From the NCBI RefSeq assembly GCF_001571105.1, contig NZ_BCTD01000002.1: a stretch of DNA of 64,000 nt. One strand, written 5' to 3'. Within the stretch, counting starts at the first letter, position 1. The number at the start of each line of letters is the position of its first letter. The stretch comes from Azotobacter vinelandii (lineage in GTDB: Bacteria; Pseudomonadota; Gammaproteobacteria; Pseudomonadales; Pseudomonadaceae). Below, in pieces: positions 10,379 through 19,257 of the stretch. A model generated the notes under the pieces. The model was not told the origin of the DNA, did no database searches, and saw nothing but the letters and a program-made list of their open reading frames with translations. The translations under genes were made by a program, and so were the position numbers.

Positions 10379-11137
10379 ATGGCCATCGCCCTGTCTGAAC
10401 TGGTGAAAGAAGCCGATCGCTATCTGGCGGTGAGCGGCATCGCCGATTATTGTCCGAACGGCCTGCAAGTCGAGGGACGTCCCCGGGTCTCCAGAGTCGT
10501 CAGTGGCGTAACGGCCAGCCAGGCGCTGCTGGATGCGGCGGTCGAGGTCGGGGCGGATCTGGTGCTGGTCCATCATGGTTATTTCTGGCGCAACGAAAAT
10601 CCCTGTGTCGTGGGCAACAAACGGCGCCGGCTGCATACCCTGCTGAGCAACGAGATCAGCCTGCTGGCTTACCATCTGCCGCTGGATGTACATCCCGAGG
10701 TGGGCAACAACGTGCAACTGGGCAGGCGGCTCGGGCTGCGGGTGGAGGGAGCGCTGGAGCCGGGCAATCCGCGCTCGGTCGGTCTGATCGGCTGCCTGGC
10801 CGAGCCGGTGGCGGCACTGGAGTTCGCCCGGCAAGTGCATCAGGTGCTGGGTCGTCAGCCCCTGCTGATCGAAGCCGAGCGACCGATCCATCGTATCGCC
10901 TGGTGTACCGGGGCCGCACAGGGCTACATCGAACAGGCGATCGCCGCCGATGCCGACGCCTATCTGACCGGCGAGGTTTCCGAGGCCACCGTGCACAGTG
11001 CCCGGGAGAACGGTATCAATTTCCTCGCGGCAGGGCACCATGCCACCGAACGCTATGGTGTGCAGGCTCTGGGCGAATACCTGGCGCGAACCTTTGACGT
11101 CGAGCATCTGTTCGTCGATTGCCCCAATCCGGTTTGA
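10379..11137 (+). CDS. Nif3-like dinuclear metal centre protein (YbgI family)
   Basis: Member of the Nif3/YbgI/GTP cyclohydrolase I type 2 family. These proteins bind two metal ions and form toroidal hexamers; their cellular substrate is not settled. The 252 residues carry the metal-ligand blocks LVLVHHGYFW near 60-69, the AYHLPLDVH segment near 98-106 and the C-terminal GHHATERYG near residue 220. Length is typical (247-252). It is divergent from algW, and cysD follows after 125 bases. I can place the family but not the reaction. Confidence 0.88.
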   Translation: MAIALSELVKEADRYLAVSGIADYCPNGLQVEGRPRVSRVVSGVTASQALLDAAVEVGADLVLVHHGYFWRNENPCVVGNKRRRLHTLLSNEISLLAYHLPLDVHPEVGNNVQLGRRLGLRVEGALEPGNPRSVGLIGCLAEPVAALEFARQVHQVLGRQPLLIEAERPIHRIAWCTGAAQGYIEQAIAADADAYLTGEVSEATVHSARENGINFLAAGHHATERYGVQALGEYLARTFDVEHLFVDCPNPV

Positions 11138-11262
11138 GTGGCAGCTATATCGCTAGATCGCTTTGATCTGAGTGCTTCGTCTATTAGAAGTGGGACTGTG
11201 CTAGAGTGCGCCGACGTCCCACGGCCCGCCGGCCGTAACCCATCCGCAATCCGTGAGTAACC

Positions 11263-12180
11263 ATGGCCGACAAACTGACGCATCTGAAGCAGCTGGAGGC
11301 GGAAAGCATCCACATCATCCGTGAGGTGGCCGCTGAGTTCGACAACCCGGTGATGCTGTACTCCATCGGCAAGGACTCTGCCGTGATGTTGCATCTGGCG
11401 CGCAAGGCATTCTTCCCGGGCAAGCTGCCGTTCCCGGTGATGCATGTCGATACTCAGTGGAAGTTTCAGGAGATGTACAGATTTCGCGACAAGATGGTCG
11501 CGGAGATGGGCTTGGAGCTGATCACCCACGTCAATCCCGACGGGGTGGCGCAGGGCATCAACCCCTTCACCCACGGTAGTGCCAAGCACACCGACATCAT
11601 GAAGACCGAGGGCCTCAAGCAGGCGCTGGACAAGTACGGCTTCGATGCCGCCTTCGGCGGTGCCCGGCGCGACGAGGAGAAATCCCGCGCCAAGGAGCGC
11701 GTGTATTCGTTCCGCGACAGCAAGCATCGCTGGGATCCGAAGAACCAGCGCCCCGAACTGTGGAACGTCTACAACGGCAAGGTGAAGAAGGGCGAATCGA
11801 TTCGCGTGTTTCCGTTGTCCAACTGGACCGAGCTGGATATCTGGCAGTATATCTACCTGGAGCAGATCCCTATAGTGCCGTTGTACTTCGCCGCCGAGCG
11901 CGAAGTCATCGAGAAGAACGGCACCCTGATCATGATCGACGATGATCGTATTCTCGAACATCTCTCCGCCGAGGAGAAAGCGCGCATCCAGAAGAAGATG
12001 GTGCGTTTCCGCACCCTCGGTTGCTACCCGTTGACCGGTGCCGTGGAGTCTACCGCCGCTACCCTGCCGGACATCATCCAGGAAATGCTCCTGACCCGCA
12101 CGTCCGAACGCCAAGGGCGAGTCATCGATCACGATGGCGCCGGCTCGATGGAAGAAAAGAAACGTCAGGGTTACTTCTAA
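11263..12180 (+). CDS. cysD: Sulfate adenylyltransferase subunit 2 CysD
   Basis: Catalytic subunit of ATP sulfurylase, which activates sulfate to adenosine 5'-phosphosulfate using energy from GTP hydrolysis by CysN. In the 305-residue protein the PP-loop appears as YSIGKDSAVMLHLA at about 33-46. The family segments FPVMHVDTQWKFQEMY and FGGARRDEEKSRAKER are clear, as is the C-terminal GAGSMEEKKRQGYF. cysNC follows after 12 bases, so the two are co-transcribed. No confident CysB site was recognised in the upstream gap. Confidence 0.97.
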   Translation: MADKLTHLKQLEAESIHIIREVAAEFDNPVMLYSIGKDSAVMLHLARKAFFPGKLPFPVMHVDTQWKFQEMYRFRDKMVAEMGLELITHVNPDGVAQGINPFTHGSAKHTDIMKTEGLKQALDKYGFDAAFGGARRDEEKSRAKERVYSFRDSKHRWDPKNQRPELWNVYNGKVKKGESIRVFPLSNWTELDIWQYIYLEQIPIVPLYFAAEREVIEKNGTLIMIDDDRILEHLSAEEKARIQKKMVRFRTLGCYPLTGAVESTAATLPDIIQEMLLTRTSERQGRVIDHDGAGSMEEKKRQGYF

Positions 12181-12192
12181 GGTCTTCGCTCC

Positions 12193-14094
12193 ATGTCGCA
12201 TCAATCCGAATTGATCAGCGAGGACATCCTCGCCTATCTGGCTCAGCACGAACGCAAGGAACTGCTGCGCTTTCTCACCTGTGGCAATGTCGACGACGGC
12301 AAGAGCACCCTGATCGGTCGCCTGCTGCACGATTCCAAGATGATCTACGAGGATCACCTGGAAGCGATCACCCGCGATTCGAAGAAGGTCGGCACGACCG
12401 GCGATGAGGTCGATCTGGCGCTGCTGGTCGACGGCCTGCAGGCCGAGCGCGAGCAGGGCATCACCATCGACGTCGCCTATCGCTATTTCAGCACTGCCAA
12501 GCGCAAGTTCATCATCGCCGACACCCCTGGCCACGAGCAGTACACCCGCAACATGGCCACCGGCGCATCCACCTGCGATTTGGCGATCATCCTCATCGAC
12601 GCCCGCTACGGCGTGCAGACCCAAACCCGCCGGCACAGTTTCATCGCCTCGTTGCTGGGTATCAGGCACATCGTGGTCGCGGTCAACAAGATGGATCTGA
12701 TGGATTTCGATCAGGATGTTTTCGAGCGCATCCAGGCCGATTACCTGCAGTTTGCCGAGCGCCTCGGCCTCAGGCCGAGTTCGCTGCATTTCGTGCCGAT
12801 GTCCGCGCTCAAGGGAGACAACGTGGTCAACCGGAGCGAGCGTGCGCCCTGGTACCAGGGGCCATCGCTGATGGAGATCCTCGAGACCGTCGAAATCGCC
12901 GCCGATCGCAATCTGACCGACATGCGTTTCCCGGTTCAGTACGTCAACCGGCCGAACCTCAACTTCCGTGGTTTCGCCGGCACCCTGGCCAGTGGTGTCG
13001 TGCACAAGGGGGACGAGGTCGCCGTGTTGCCGTCGGGCAAGACCAGTCGAGTGCGTTCCATCGTCACCTATGATGGTGAACTGGAGCAGGCGATTCCCGG
13101 TCAGGCGATCACCTTGACTCTCGAGGACGAGATCGACGTGTCGCGCGGCGACATGCTGGTGCATGCCGACAATCGTCCACAGGTCGCCGACAGCTTCGAG
13201 GCCATGCTGGTATGGATGGCCGAGGAGCCGATGCTGCCGGGCAAGAAGTACGACATCAAGCGCGCCACCAGCTATGTGCCGGGCAACATCGTCGCCATCG
13301 GGCACCGTATCGACGTCAACACCCTCGATCGTGCACCGGCCAGCGAACTGAAGCTCAATGAGATCGCTCGTGTTCGGGTCGGCCTGGATGCGCCCATTGC
13401 CCTCGATGGTTATGAGTACAACCGCACCACCGGTGCCTTCATCGTCATCGATCGGCTGACCAACGGTACCGTTGGCGCCGGTATGATCGTCGCCGAGCCT
13501 CCGTCCGGGCAGAACGTCGGCGGTCATCATGGGTTGCTAGCCCATGTCAGCGCCGAAGAGCGTGCCGCACGCTTCGGCCAGCGGCCGGCCACGATTCTGT
13601 TCACTGGCCTGTCAGGCGCCGGCAAGAGCACCCTGGCCTATGCCCTGGAGCGCAAACTGTTCGATATGGGGCGCGCAGTATACGTACTGGATGGGCAGAA
13701 TCTGCGTCATGATCTGAACAAGGGATTGCCATTGGATCGTGCCGGGCGCGCCGAGAACTGGCGGCGCGCCGCCCAGGTGGCTCGGCAGTTCAACGAAGCC
13801 GGTCTACTGACGCTGGCCGCCTTCGTCGCTCCGGATGCCGAGGGGCGTGCCCAGGCGCGGGCTCTAATCGGTGTCGAGCGCCTGATCACCGTCTATGTAC
13901 AGGCTTCCCCGCTGGTCTGCCGTGAGCGGGATCCACAGGGCCTCTATGCTGCGGGAGGCGATCATATCCCCGGTGAGTCCTTCCCCTACGACATACCGCT
14001 GGATGCGGATCTGGTGGTCGATACCTTGCATCTTTCGGTGGAAGAGGGGGTGAAGCAGGTGCTCGAGCTGTTGCGTAGTCGCGGCGCCCTTTAG
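12193..14094 (+). CDS. cysNC: Bifunctional sulfate adenylyltransferase subunit 1 / APS kinase CysNC
   Basis: Fusion of the GTPase subunit of ATP sulfurylase (CysN, about 1-450) with an APS kinase-like domain (CysC, about 460-633), making PAPS from sulfate with CysD. The GTPase part has G1 GNVDDGKST at 31-39, an EF-Tu-like DTPGHEQY and NKMD. The kinase part has P-loop GLSGAGKST at about 472-480 and DGQNLRHDLNKGL. The position of the phosphoacceptor serine of E. coli CysC (FISP-type motif) reads FVAPDAEGR, with alanine. Length is normal for the Pseudomonas fusion. Confidence 0.96.
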   Translation: MSHQSELISEDILAYLAQHERKELLRFLTCGNVDDGKSTLIGRLLHDSKMIYEDHLEAITRDSKKVGTTGDEVDLALLVDGLQAEREQGITIDVAYRYFSTAKRKFIIADTPGHEQYTRNMATGASTCDLAIILIDARYGVQTQTRRHSFIASLLGIRHIVVAVNKMDLMDFDQDVFERIQADYLQFAERLGLRPSSLHFVPMSALKGDNVVNRSERAPWYQGPSLMEILETVEIAADRNLTDMRFPVQYVNRPNLNFRGFAGTLASGVVHKGDEVAVLPSGKTSRVRSIVTYDGELEQAIPGQAITLTLEDEIDVSRGDMLVHADNRPQVADSFEAMLVWMAEEPMLPGKKYDIKRATSYVPGNIVAIGHRIDVNTLDRAPASELKLNEIARVRVGLDAPIALDGYEYNRTTGAFIVIDRLTNGTVGAGMIVAEPPSGQNVGGHHGLLAHVSAEERAARFGQRPATILFTGLSGAGKSTLAYALERKLFDMGRAVYVLDGQNLRHDLNKGLPLDRAGRAENWRRAAQVARQFNEAGLLTLAAFVAPDAEGRAQARALIGVERLITVYVQASPLVCRERDPQGLYAAGGDHIPGESFPYDIPLDADLVVDTLHLSVEEGVKQVLELLRSRGAL

Positions 14095-14101
14095 GCCCGT
14101 C

Positions 14102-14140
14102 CACTCCCCCCGTGGCTGTGTCGCGGGGGGGCGTGGAGTG
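14102..14140 (+). terminator. Stem-loop after cysNC
   Basis: CACTCC at 14102-14107 pairs with GGAGTG at 14135-14140, and the C-run just inside can pair with the following G-run, giving a strong hairpin eight bases after the cysNC stop. No T-run follows directly; a run of T begins only near 14161. It is therefore either a non-canonical terminator or an mRNA 3'-end stabiliser. Confidence 0.35.
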
Positions 14141-14262
14141 TCGACCTCCCTGGAGTCCGATTTTTTGCGGCCTGCAAGGTGCCTGCGGGCTTCGTCAGTC
14201 TCCACGGCGATGAGCGGTGCAAGCCTCTATCGGTGTCGTTGTGGTGGGTAGTTCGGGAAGGG

Positions 14263-14283
14263 AAAAACCCCGCCAGGGCGGGG
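14263..14283 (-). terminator. Rho-independent terminator of zapG (yhcB)
   Basis: Read on the minus strand this is CCCCGCC, a two-base turn, GGCGGGG, then TTTTT. The seven-base GC stem with an immediate T-run is a textbook intrinsic terminator. It lies 25 bases beyond the zapG stop. Confidence 0.82.
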
Positions 14284-14308
14284 CCTGGAGCCTTGCAAGA
14301 GAAGAGCT

Positions 14309-14752
14309 TCAGTGCCTGTCGCCCTTCAGGCCGAACTGTTCGTCCAGCATGCCGGGGGCATTGGCTAGCTTGGGAGCGTAATCCTTGGGAGCCTCGGGAG
14401 TCATTGCGCTGGACAGGCGCTCATGGTTGCCGAGGTTTTCTTCGTTTTGCAGCGTGGCGAGCAGACGCTGGCGGGTCAATTCATCGAGTGCGAGACGGCT
14501 GGCGCCTTCTGACAGGTGTTCCTGAATCTCCGCATAACTCTGAGTGAGCTTCTTCACCAGGCTTGCGGTGGTGTTGAAATGGGTGATCACTTCACTCTGA
14601 TAGGTATCGAAGCGCTCCTGCAGTTCGTCCAGTTGGCGTTGTGTCCGGCTGGGGACCGCATTGGGCAATAGACGGGCAGCAATGAAGCCGATGGTGATGC
14701 CGACGAGCAGGGTGAGGGCTGGTAGTAACCAAGCCATGAGCGTCTGTTCCAC
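14309..14752 (-). CDS. zapG: ZapG/YhcB family (DUF1043) inner-membrane protein
   Basis: DUF1043 protein, YhcB in E. coli, recently linked to coordination of cell division and envelope growth and renamed ZapG. The 147 residues comprise one N-terminal transmembrane helix at about 5-25 (MAWLLPALTLLVGITIGFIA). A long helical, coiled-coil-like region follows (RQLDELQERFDTYQSEVITHF, continuing to about 75), then a low-complexity tail. This layout and length match the family. It stands alone on the minus strand between cysNC and the hydrolase gene, with its own terminator. The precise role in this organism is inferred. Confidence 0.85.
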   Translation of the reverse strand: MEQTLMAWLLPALTLLVGITIGFIAARLLPNAVPSRTQRQLDELQERFDTYQSEVITHFNTTASLVKKLTQSYAEIQEHLSEGASRLALDELTRQRLLATLQNEENLGNHERLSSAMTPEAPKDYAPKLANAPGMLDEQFGLKGDRH

Positions 14753-15021
14753 GATCCTTCCTCTATACGCTTCTTTGTTTTACGTTAGCGGCTCCAGGAT
14801 GCCCTGTATAGCTGATCTAGACGCACGCGATGCTCCATGCCGGCAAATGGGTCCGGACTTGACCGTGTCATGGACAGTGTGCCGTCATTGGACAAGCCTT
14901 GTCACGGCCCGCCCACGGGGCTGGCGGCGCAGCGCATTCCTGTGCTGCGGTCCCTTTGCAGGGCGCGGCGATCCAACCACGCCAGACGAGTCGGCCTCTG
15001 GCTTGCTCACGGAGATATAGT

Positions 15022-15654
15022 TTGTCGAATCGCGAAAACTCCCTGTTCATCGATGGACCCTGTGGCCCACTCGAGGCTCTTTACCTTGAGATACCGCAGG
15101 CCCGCGGCCTGGCGCTGCTCTGCCATCCCAATCCGGTGAAGGGCGGGACCATGCTGAACAAGGTCGTCTCCACCCTGCAACGTATCGCCCGGGATGCCGG
15201 CTACAGTACGCTGCGCTTCAACTATCGGGGCGTCGGCGCCAGCGCAGGCGATCACGACATGGGTAGCGGCGAGGTAGATGATGCCGAAGCGGTCGTTCGT
15301 TGGGTACGCGGGCAGTTGCCGCAGCTACCCTTGAATATTTTCGGCTTTTCCTTCGGTGGCTATGTCGCACTCAATCTTGCGGAGCGCCTGGCTGTACTGG
15401 GGCAGGTGCCGGAGCGGATGTTCCTGGTCGCGCCGGCGGTGATGCGCCTGGATCGTGCAACGATGGTTGTGCCACAGGGTAGTGACCTGACGATCATCCA
15501 GCCGGAACAGGACGAGGTGGTCAGCCCGCAATTGGTCTACGACTGGTCGGCAGCCCTGCAGCGTCCCCATGAGTTACTGAAAGTGGCAGAATGCGGGCAT
15601 TTCTTCCATGGCAGGCTGGGCGAGTTGAAGGACTTGGTCAGTTCGCGCCTCTGA
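15022..15654 (+). CDS. Alpha/beta hydrolase, dienelactone-hydrolase-like
   Basis: Probable serine hydrolase of the alpha/beta fold; substrate unknown. I place the start at the TTG at 15022 because a GGAGATA site sits at 15011-15017 and the protein then begins SNRENSLFIDGPCGPLEAL, which fits the family. A longer reading from 14899 has no such support. The 210 residues show ALLCHPNPVKGGTM near 31-44, the RFNYRGVGAS segment, nucleophile elbow GFSFGG at 108-113 (S110), and a late histidine in AECGHFFHG. trpS follows after 22 bases, possibly in the same transcript. Confidence 0.82.
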   Translation: MSNRENSLFIDGPCGPLEALYLEIPQARGLALLCHPNPVKGGTMLNKVVSTLQRIARDAGYSTLRFNYRGVGASAGDHDMGSGEVDDAEAVVRWVRGQLPQLPLNIFGFSFGGYVALNLAERLAVLGQVPERMFLVAPAVMRLDRATMVVPQGSDLTIIQPEQDEVVSPQLVYDWSAALQRPHELLKVAECGHFFHGRLGELKDLVSSRL

Positions 15655-15676
15655 TCATCGTAGACAAGCTCATACC

Positions 15677-17038
15677 ATGACCACTCGAATTCTCACCGGC
15701 ATCACCACTACCGGTACTCCGCATCTTGGCAATTATGCCGGTGCCATTCGCCCGGCAATCGTTGCCAGCCGCGATCCCCAGGCCGACTCGTTCTATTTCC
15801 TCGCCGACTATCACGCATTGATCAAGTGTGACGACCCGGCGCGCATCCAGCGCTCACGCCTGGAAATTGCCGCTACCTGGCTGGCCTGCGGACTCGATGC
15901 GCAGAGGACGACTTTTTACCGGCAGTCGGACATCCCCGAGATTACCGAGCTGACCTGGCTACTCACCTGCGTGACGGCCAAGGGGCTGCTCAACCGCGCG
16001 CATGCCTACAAGGCCGCGGTGGACAAGAATCTGGAGGGCGGAGAAGACCCCGATACCGGGGTGACGATGGGCTTGTTCAGCTATCCAGTGCTGATGGCGG
16101 CGGACATCCTGATGTTCAACGCGAACAAGGTGCCGGTCGGTCGCGATCAGATCCAGCACGTGGAAATGGCACGCGACATCGGACAGCGCTTCAACCATCT
16201 GTTCGGTCGGGGACGGGAGCTCTTCACCCTGCCAGAGGCGGTGATCGAGGCAGAGGTCGCTACCCTGCCGGGACTCGATGGCCGCAAGATGTCGAAGAGT
16301 TATGACAATACCATTCCGCTGTTCGGCTCCAGTCGCCAGTTGAAAGATGCCATTGCCCGCATCGTCACCGATTCGCGGGAGCCGGGCGAGCCGAAGGATC
16401 CGGACGGCTCGCATCTGTTCACGCTCTACCAGGCGTTCGCCACGCCCGAGCAACTCGACGAATTTCGTGCCGATCTGCTGGCTGGTCTCGCCTGGGGCGA
16501 GGCCAAGCAGCGTTTGCTCCAACTATTGGAAAACGAGTTGGGCGAGGCTCGTGAGCGCTACCAAACGCTGATTGCGAGACCGTTTGACTTGGAGGACATT
16601 CTTCTCGCCGGTGCGGCAAAGGCGCGCAGGATCGCCACCCCTTTCCTCGGCGAGCTGCGCGAGGCGGTCGGGTTACGCTCGTTCCGCACTGAGGCGCACA
16701 GTCAGACTGCCGGTGGCAAGAAGAAGGCAGTGAAAACTGCGCGTTTCGTCAGTTTTCGTGAGCCCGACGGAAGTTTCCGCTTCCGTTTTCTGGCCGCCGA
16801 TGGCGAGGAGTTGCTGTTGTCGCGGCCTTTTGACGATCCTAAGGCTGTGGGGCGGATCAGCCAGCAGTTGATTGCCCTGGGGGCGGATGCGCTCGAACTG
16901 CGTGCCGACGAAGGCGCCCAGTTCAGTCTCTGGCTGGATGGCGAATGCATGGCCGACAGCCCGACGTATGCCGATCCGGATGCTTTGGAGGCAGCCATGT
17001 TGCGCCTGCGGGAAGCGATTTCAGGGCTTGCCGATTGA
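15677..17038 (+). CDS. trpS: Tryptophanyl-tRNA synthetase, long form
   Basis: Class I aminoacyl-tRNA synthetase charging tRNA-Trp. The HIGH-like motif is PHLGNYAGA at about 14-22 and the KMSKS loop is at 204-208 (GRKMSKSYDNTIPLF). At 453 residues it is about 120 longer than the E. coli type enzyme. The extra C-terminal part, from about 340, has a lysine-rich linker (GGKKKAVK) and then a compact segment with FRFRFLAADGEELLLS that resembles a small beta-rich appended domain. Long TrpRS enzymes are known in Pseudomonas, so this is lineage-typical rather than a defect. Confidence 0.96.
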   Translation: MTTRILTGITTTGTPHLGNYAGAIRPAIVASRDPQADSFYFLADYHALIKCDDPARIQRSRLEIAATWLACGLDAQRTTFYRQSDIPEITELTWLLTCVTAKGLLNRAHAYKAAVDKNLEGGEDPDTGVTMGLFSYPVLMAADILMFNANKVPVGRDQIQHVEMARDIGQRFNHLFGRGRELFTLPEAVIEAEVATLPGLDGRKMSKSYDNTIPLFGSSRQLKDAIARIVTDSREPGEPKDPDGSHLFTLYQAFATPEQLDEFRADLLAGLAWGEAKQRLLQLLENELGEARERYQTLIARPFDLEDILLAGAAKARRIATPFLGELREAVGLRSFRTEAHSQTAGGKKKAVKTARFVSFREPDGSFRFRFLAADGEELLLSRPFDDPKAVGRISQQLIALGADALELRADEGAQFSLWLDGECMADSPTYADPDALEAAMLRLREAISGLAD

Positions 17039-17208
17039 TCGCCGTGCGACTCTGTACCGTACCGGATTTACGCTTTTCGGCTCGGACAGACGGTTGCGAA
17101 CCTTTGAACTCTTGATGAGGGTGGCCCGTTTTGAACGACTTGACGACATTCCCAACAGACGAGAGCGCCGCCAAGGCGGCCTCTTCACGACTTTATCCCG
17201 ACTCCACC

Positions 17209-18333
17209 ATGACACCCCTTGAGCGTTATCAAGCCGACCTGAAACGCCCCGATTTCTTCCACGACACCGCTCAGGAAAATGCGGTGCGTCATCTGCAGCG
17301 CCTCTATGACGACCTGGTCGGCACCGGTCCGCAGGCGGCGGCCACGGGCAGCAAGCTCGGCTTGTTCGATAGGCTGCTCGGCAAGAAGTCGCAGACTCAG
17401 CAGAAGGAGCCAATCAAGGGGCTCTATTTCTGGGGAGGGGTGGGGCGCGGCAAGACCTATCTGGTCGACACTTTTTACGACGCGCTACCCTTTGAACAGA
17501 AGATGCGCACCCACTTCCATCGCTTCATGAAGCGGGTGCACGAGGAAATGAAAACCCTCAAGGGCGAGAAGAATCCGCTGACCATCATTGCCAAGCGTTT
17601 TGCCAACGAGGCACGGGTCATCTGCTTCGACGAGTTCTTCGTATCCGATATCACCGATGCGATGATTCTCGCTACCTTGTTGGAGGAGCTGTTCAAGAAT
17701 GGCGTGAGTCTGGTGGCTACTTCCAATATCGTGCCGGATGGCCTCTATAAGGACGGCCTGCAGCGTGCCCGTTTCCTGCCGGCGATCGCCCTGCTCAAGG
17801 CGCATACGGAGATCGTCAACGTCGACAGTGGCATCGATTATCGCTTGCGCGCCCTGGAGCAGGCCGAGTTGTACCACTGGCCGCTGGATGCTGAGGCGGA
17901 GGAGAGTCTGGAGCGCAGCTTCAACAGCCTGCTCACCGAGCGTTGTGCGGTCAAGGAGAACGATGTCCTGCTGATCGAGAACCGTGAGATTCGCGCACGC
18001 AAGACTGCCAATGATGTGGCTTGGTTCGAGTTCCGCGAATTGTGCGACGGTCCGCGCAGTCAGAACGATTACATCGAGCTGGGCAAGGTCTTCGAGGCGG
18101 TATTGCTGTCCAATGTCGAACAGATGAATGTCTCCAAGGATGACATGGCGCGACGTTTCATCAACCTGGTTGATGAGTTTTATGATCGCAACGTCAAATT
18201 GATCATTTCTGCCGAAGTCGAACTTAAGGATCTTTATACCGGTGGTCGTCTGGAGTTCGAATTCCAGCGGACACTGAGCCGTCTGCTGGAAATGCAGTCC
18301 CACGAGTTCCTCGCACGGCCACACAAGCCGTGA
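17209..18333 (+). CDS. zapE: Cell division ATPase ZapE
   Basis: AFG1/LACE1-like AAA-type ATPase that in E. coli localises late at the septum and modulates FtsZ. The 374-residue reading starts at the ATG at 17209 (MTPLERYQADLKRPDFFHD), the conserved family N-terminus. An in-frame TTG at 17131 would add 26 residues with no family resemblance. Walker A is GGVGRGKT at 76-83, and ARVICFDEFFVSDITDAMI holds the Walker B region near 142-152. A possible transcription-stopping hairpin follows the stop codon. Confidence 0.93.
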   Translation: MTPLERYQADLKRPDFFHDTAQENAVRHLQRLYDDLVGTGPQAAATGSKLGLFDRLLGKKSQTQQKEPIKGLYFWGGVGRGKTYLVDTFYDALPFEQKMRTHFHRFMKRVHEEMKTLKGEKNPLTIIAKRFANEARVICFDEFFVSDITDAMILATLLEELFKNGVSLVATSNIVPDGLYKDGLQRARFLPAIALLKAHTEIVNVDSGIDYRLRALEQAELYHWPLDAEAEESLERSFNSLLTERCAVKENDVLLIENREIRARKTANDVAWFEFRELCDGPRSQNDYIELGKVFEAVLLSNVEQMNVSKDDMARRFINLVDEFYDRNVKLIISAEVELKDLYTGGRLEFEFQRTLSRLLEMQSHEFLARPHKP

Positions 18334-18339
18334 TCGACA

Positions 18340-18359
18340 GGGGCCGTGTGAGCGGCCCC
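18340..18359 (+). terminator. Possible terminator after zapE
   Basis: GGGGCCG at 18340-18346 pairs with CGGCCCC at 18353-18359 across a six-base loop, seven bases past the zapE stop. Only a short T tract (CATTTG) follows, so termination is plausible but weakly supported. Confidence 0.4.
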
Positions 18360-18418
18360 GTCATTTGTGGCTGGCGTCCTTTGCTTCGATCAGACTGTGG
18401 TGGAAGGGGATTCAAGGT

Positions 18419-19102
18419 ATGTCTGCGCCTCTGGTTGTGCCCGACTCGCCTTTCGGTGACTGGGATGGCACGCCCGCCGGAGCCCGTCTTCTGCAGCAGG
18501 AACTGGCCGGGCGGGTTGTGTTGCGCGACGATTTTCCCGATCTGGGCCTGATAGCCGGCGTGGATGTCGGTTTCGAAGAGGGTGGGGGCATCACGCGAGC
18601 GGCGGCGGTGCTGCTCGATGCCAATACCCTGGGAGTGCTTGCCGAGAGTCTGGTACGCATTCCGACTTCTATGCCCTATATTCCGGGATTGCTGTCCTTT
18701 CGCGAGCTTCCTGCCGTTCTGCGCGCCCTGGCGGAGTTGCCGCGGGTTCCTGATCTGGTTTTCTGCGATGGGCAGGGGATAGCCCATCCACGCAGATTGG
18801 GCATTGCGGCCCATCTGGGAGTAGTCAGCGGCCTGCCAACCATTGGTGTGGCCAAGAAGATTCTCGTTGGTACCCATGCGGAGTTGGGTTCCCACCGCGG
18901 AGATCAGGTTCCTCTGATGTATCGGGGCGAGGTGCTGGGAGCGGTGCTGCGCAGCAAGGATCGGGTGCGTCCCCTGATCGTTTCTCCGGGGCATCGCGTC
19001 AGTCTGGCCAGCGCGCCACGATTGGTCATGGCTTGTGTTACGCGTTATCGCTTGCCCGAGCCGACCCGTCTGGCCGATCGGCTTGCTTCGCGCAGAGCCT
19101 GA
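18419..19102 (+). CDS. nfi: Endonuclease V (deoxyinosine 3' endonuclease) Nfi
   Basis: Repairs deaminated adenine by cutting the second phosphodiester bond 3' to deoxyinosine. From the ATG at 18419 the protein has 227 residues, close to the 223 of E. coli Nfi. The metal and wedge residues are visible: D49 in IAGVDVGF, the PYIPG wedge at 86-90, E96 in SFRE, D117 in FCDGQGIAHPRRLGIA and the KKILVG segment near 146-151. An upstream in-frame ATG at 18365 lacks family similarity. It lies between zapE and the rplM leader. Confidence 0.93.
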   Translation: MSAPLVVPDSPFGDWDGTPAGARLLQQELAGRVVLRDDFPDLGLIAGVDVGFEEGGGITRAAAVLLDANTLGVLAESLVRIPTSMPYIPGLLSFRELPAVLRALAELPRVPDLVFCDGQGIAHPRRLGIAAHLGVVSGLPTIGVAKKILVGTHAELGSHRGDQVPLMYRGEVLGAVLRSKDRVRPLIVSPGHRVSLASAPRLVMACVTRYRLPEPTRLADRLASRRA

Positions 19103-19210
19103 TAAACAGTGACCGGCCGGACCTGGGCGGCGAATGGTCGGCTGACGGGGCAAGTGCTTCAAGGACTCTTGGCGAGCTAGGGTAAGGTTCCGTTTCCTAC
19201 GGAAAAATAG

Positions 19211-19238
19211 TTGCTATTTTCTCGTTAGTCGGTATGAT
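19211..19238 (+). promoter_or_regulatory. Candidate promoter of rplM-rpsI
   Basis: TTGCTA at 19211-19216 and TATGAT at 19233-19238 are 16 bases apart. They lie within a relatively AT-rich patch of the 338-base gap between nfi and rplM. Transcription would start near 19245, leaving a leader of almost 200 bases before rplM. The first part of the gap (19103-19210) shows nothing I recognise. Confidence 0.62.
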
Positions 19239-19257
19239 TTGAGAGATTTTCTGGTGA

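Noticed and set aside
11138..11262. A CysB-controlled promoter for cysD
   Set aside because: TAGAGT near 11202 could be a -10, but no acceptable -35 or recognisable CysB site accompanies it, so I did not list it as a feature.
11053..13530. 825-codon minus-strand open frame through cysD and cysNC
   Set aside because: Antisense shadow of two well-conserved genes; no family-like sequence and no ribosome binding site.
14661..15020. 119-codon plus-strand open frame before the hydrolase gene
   Set aside because: It overlaps the antisense of zapG and has no family resemblance. The hydrolase start is better explained by the TTG with its own ribosome site.
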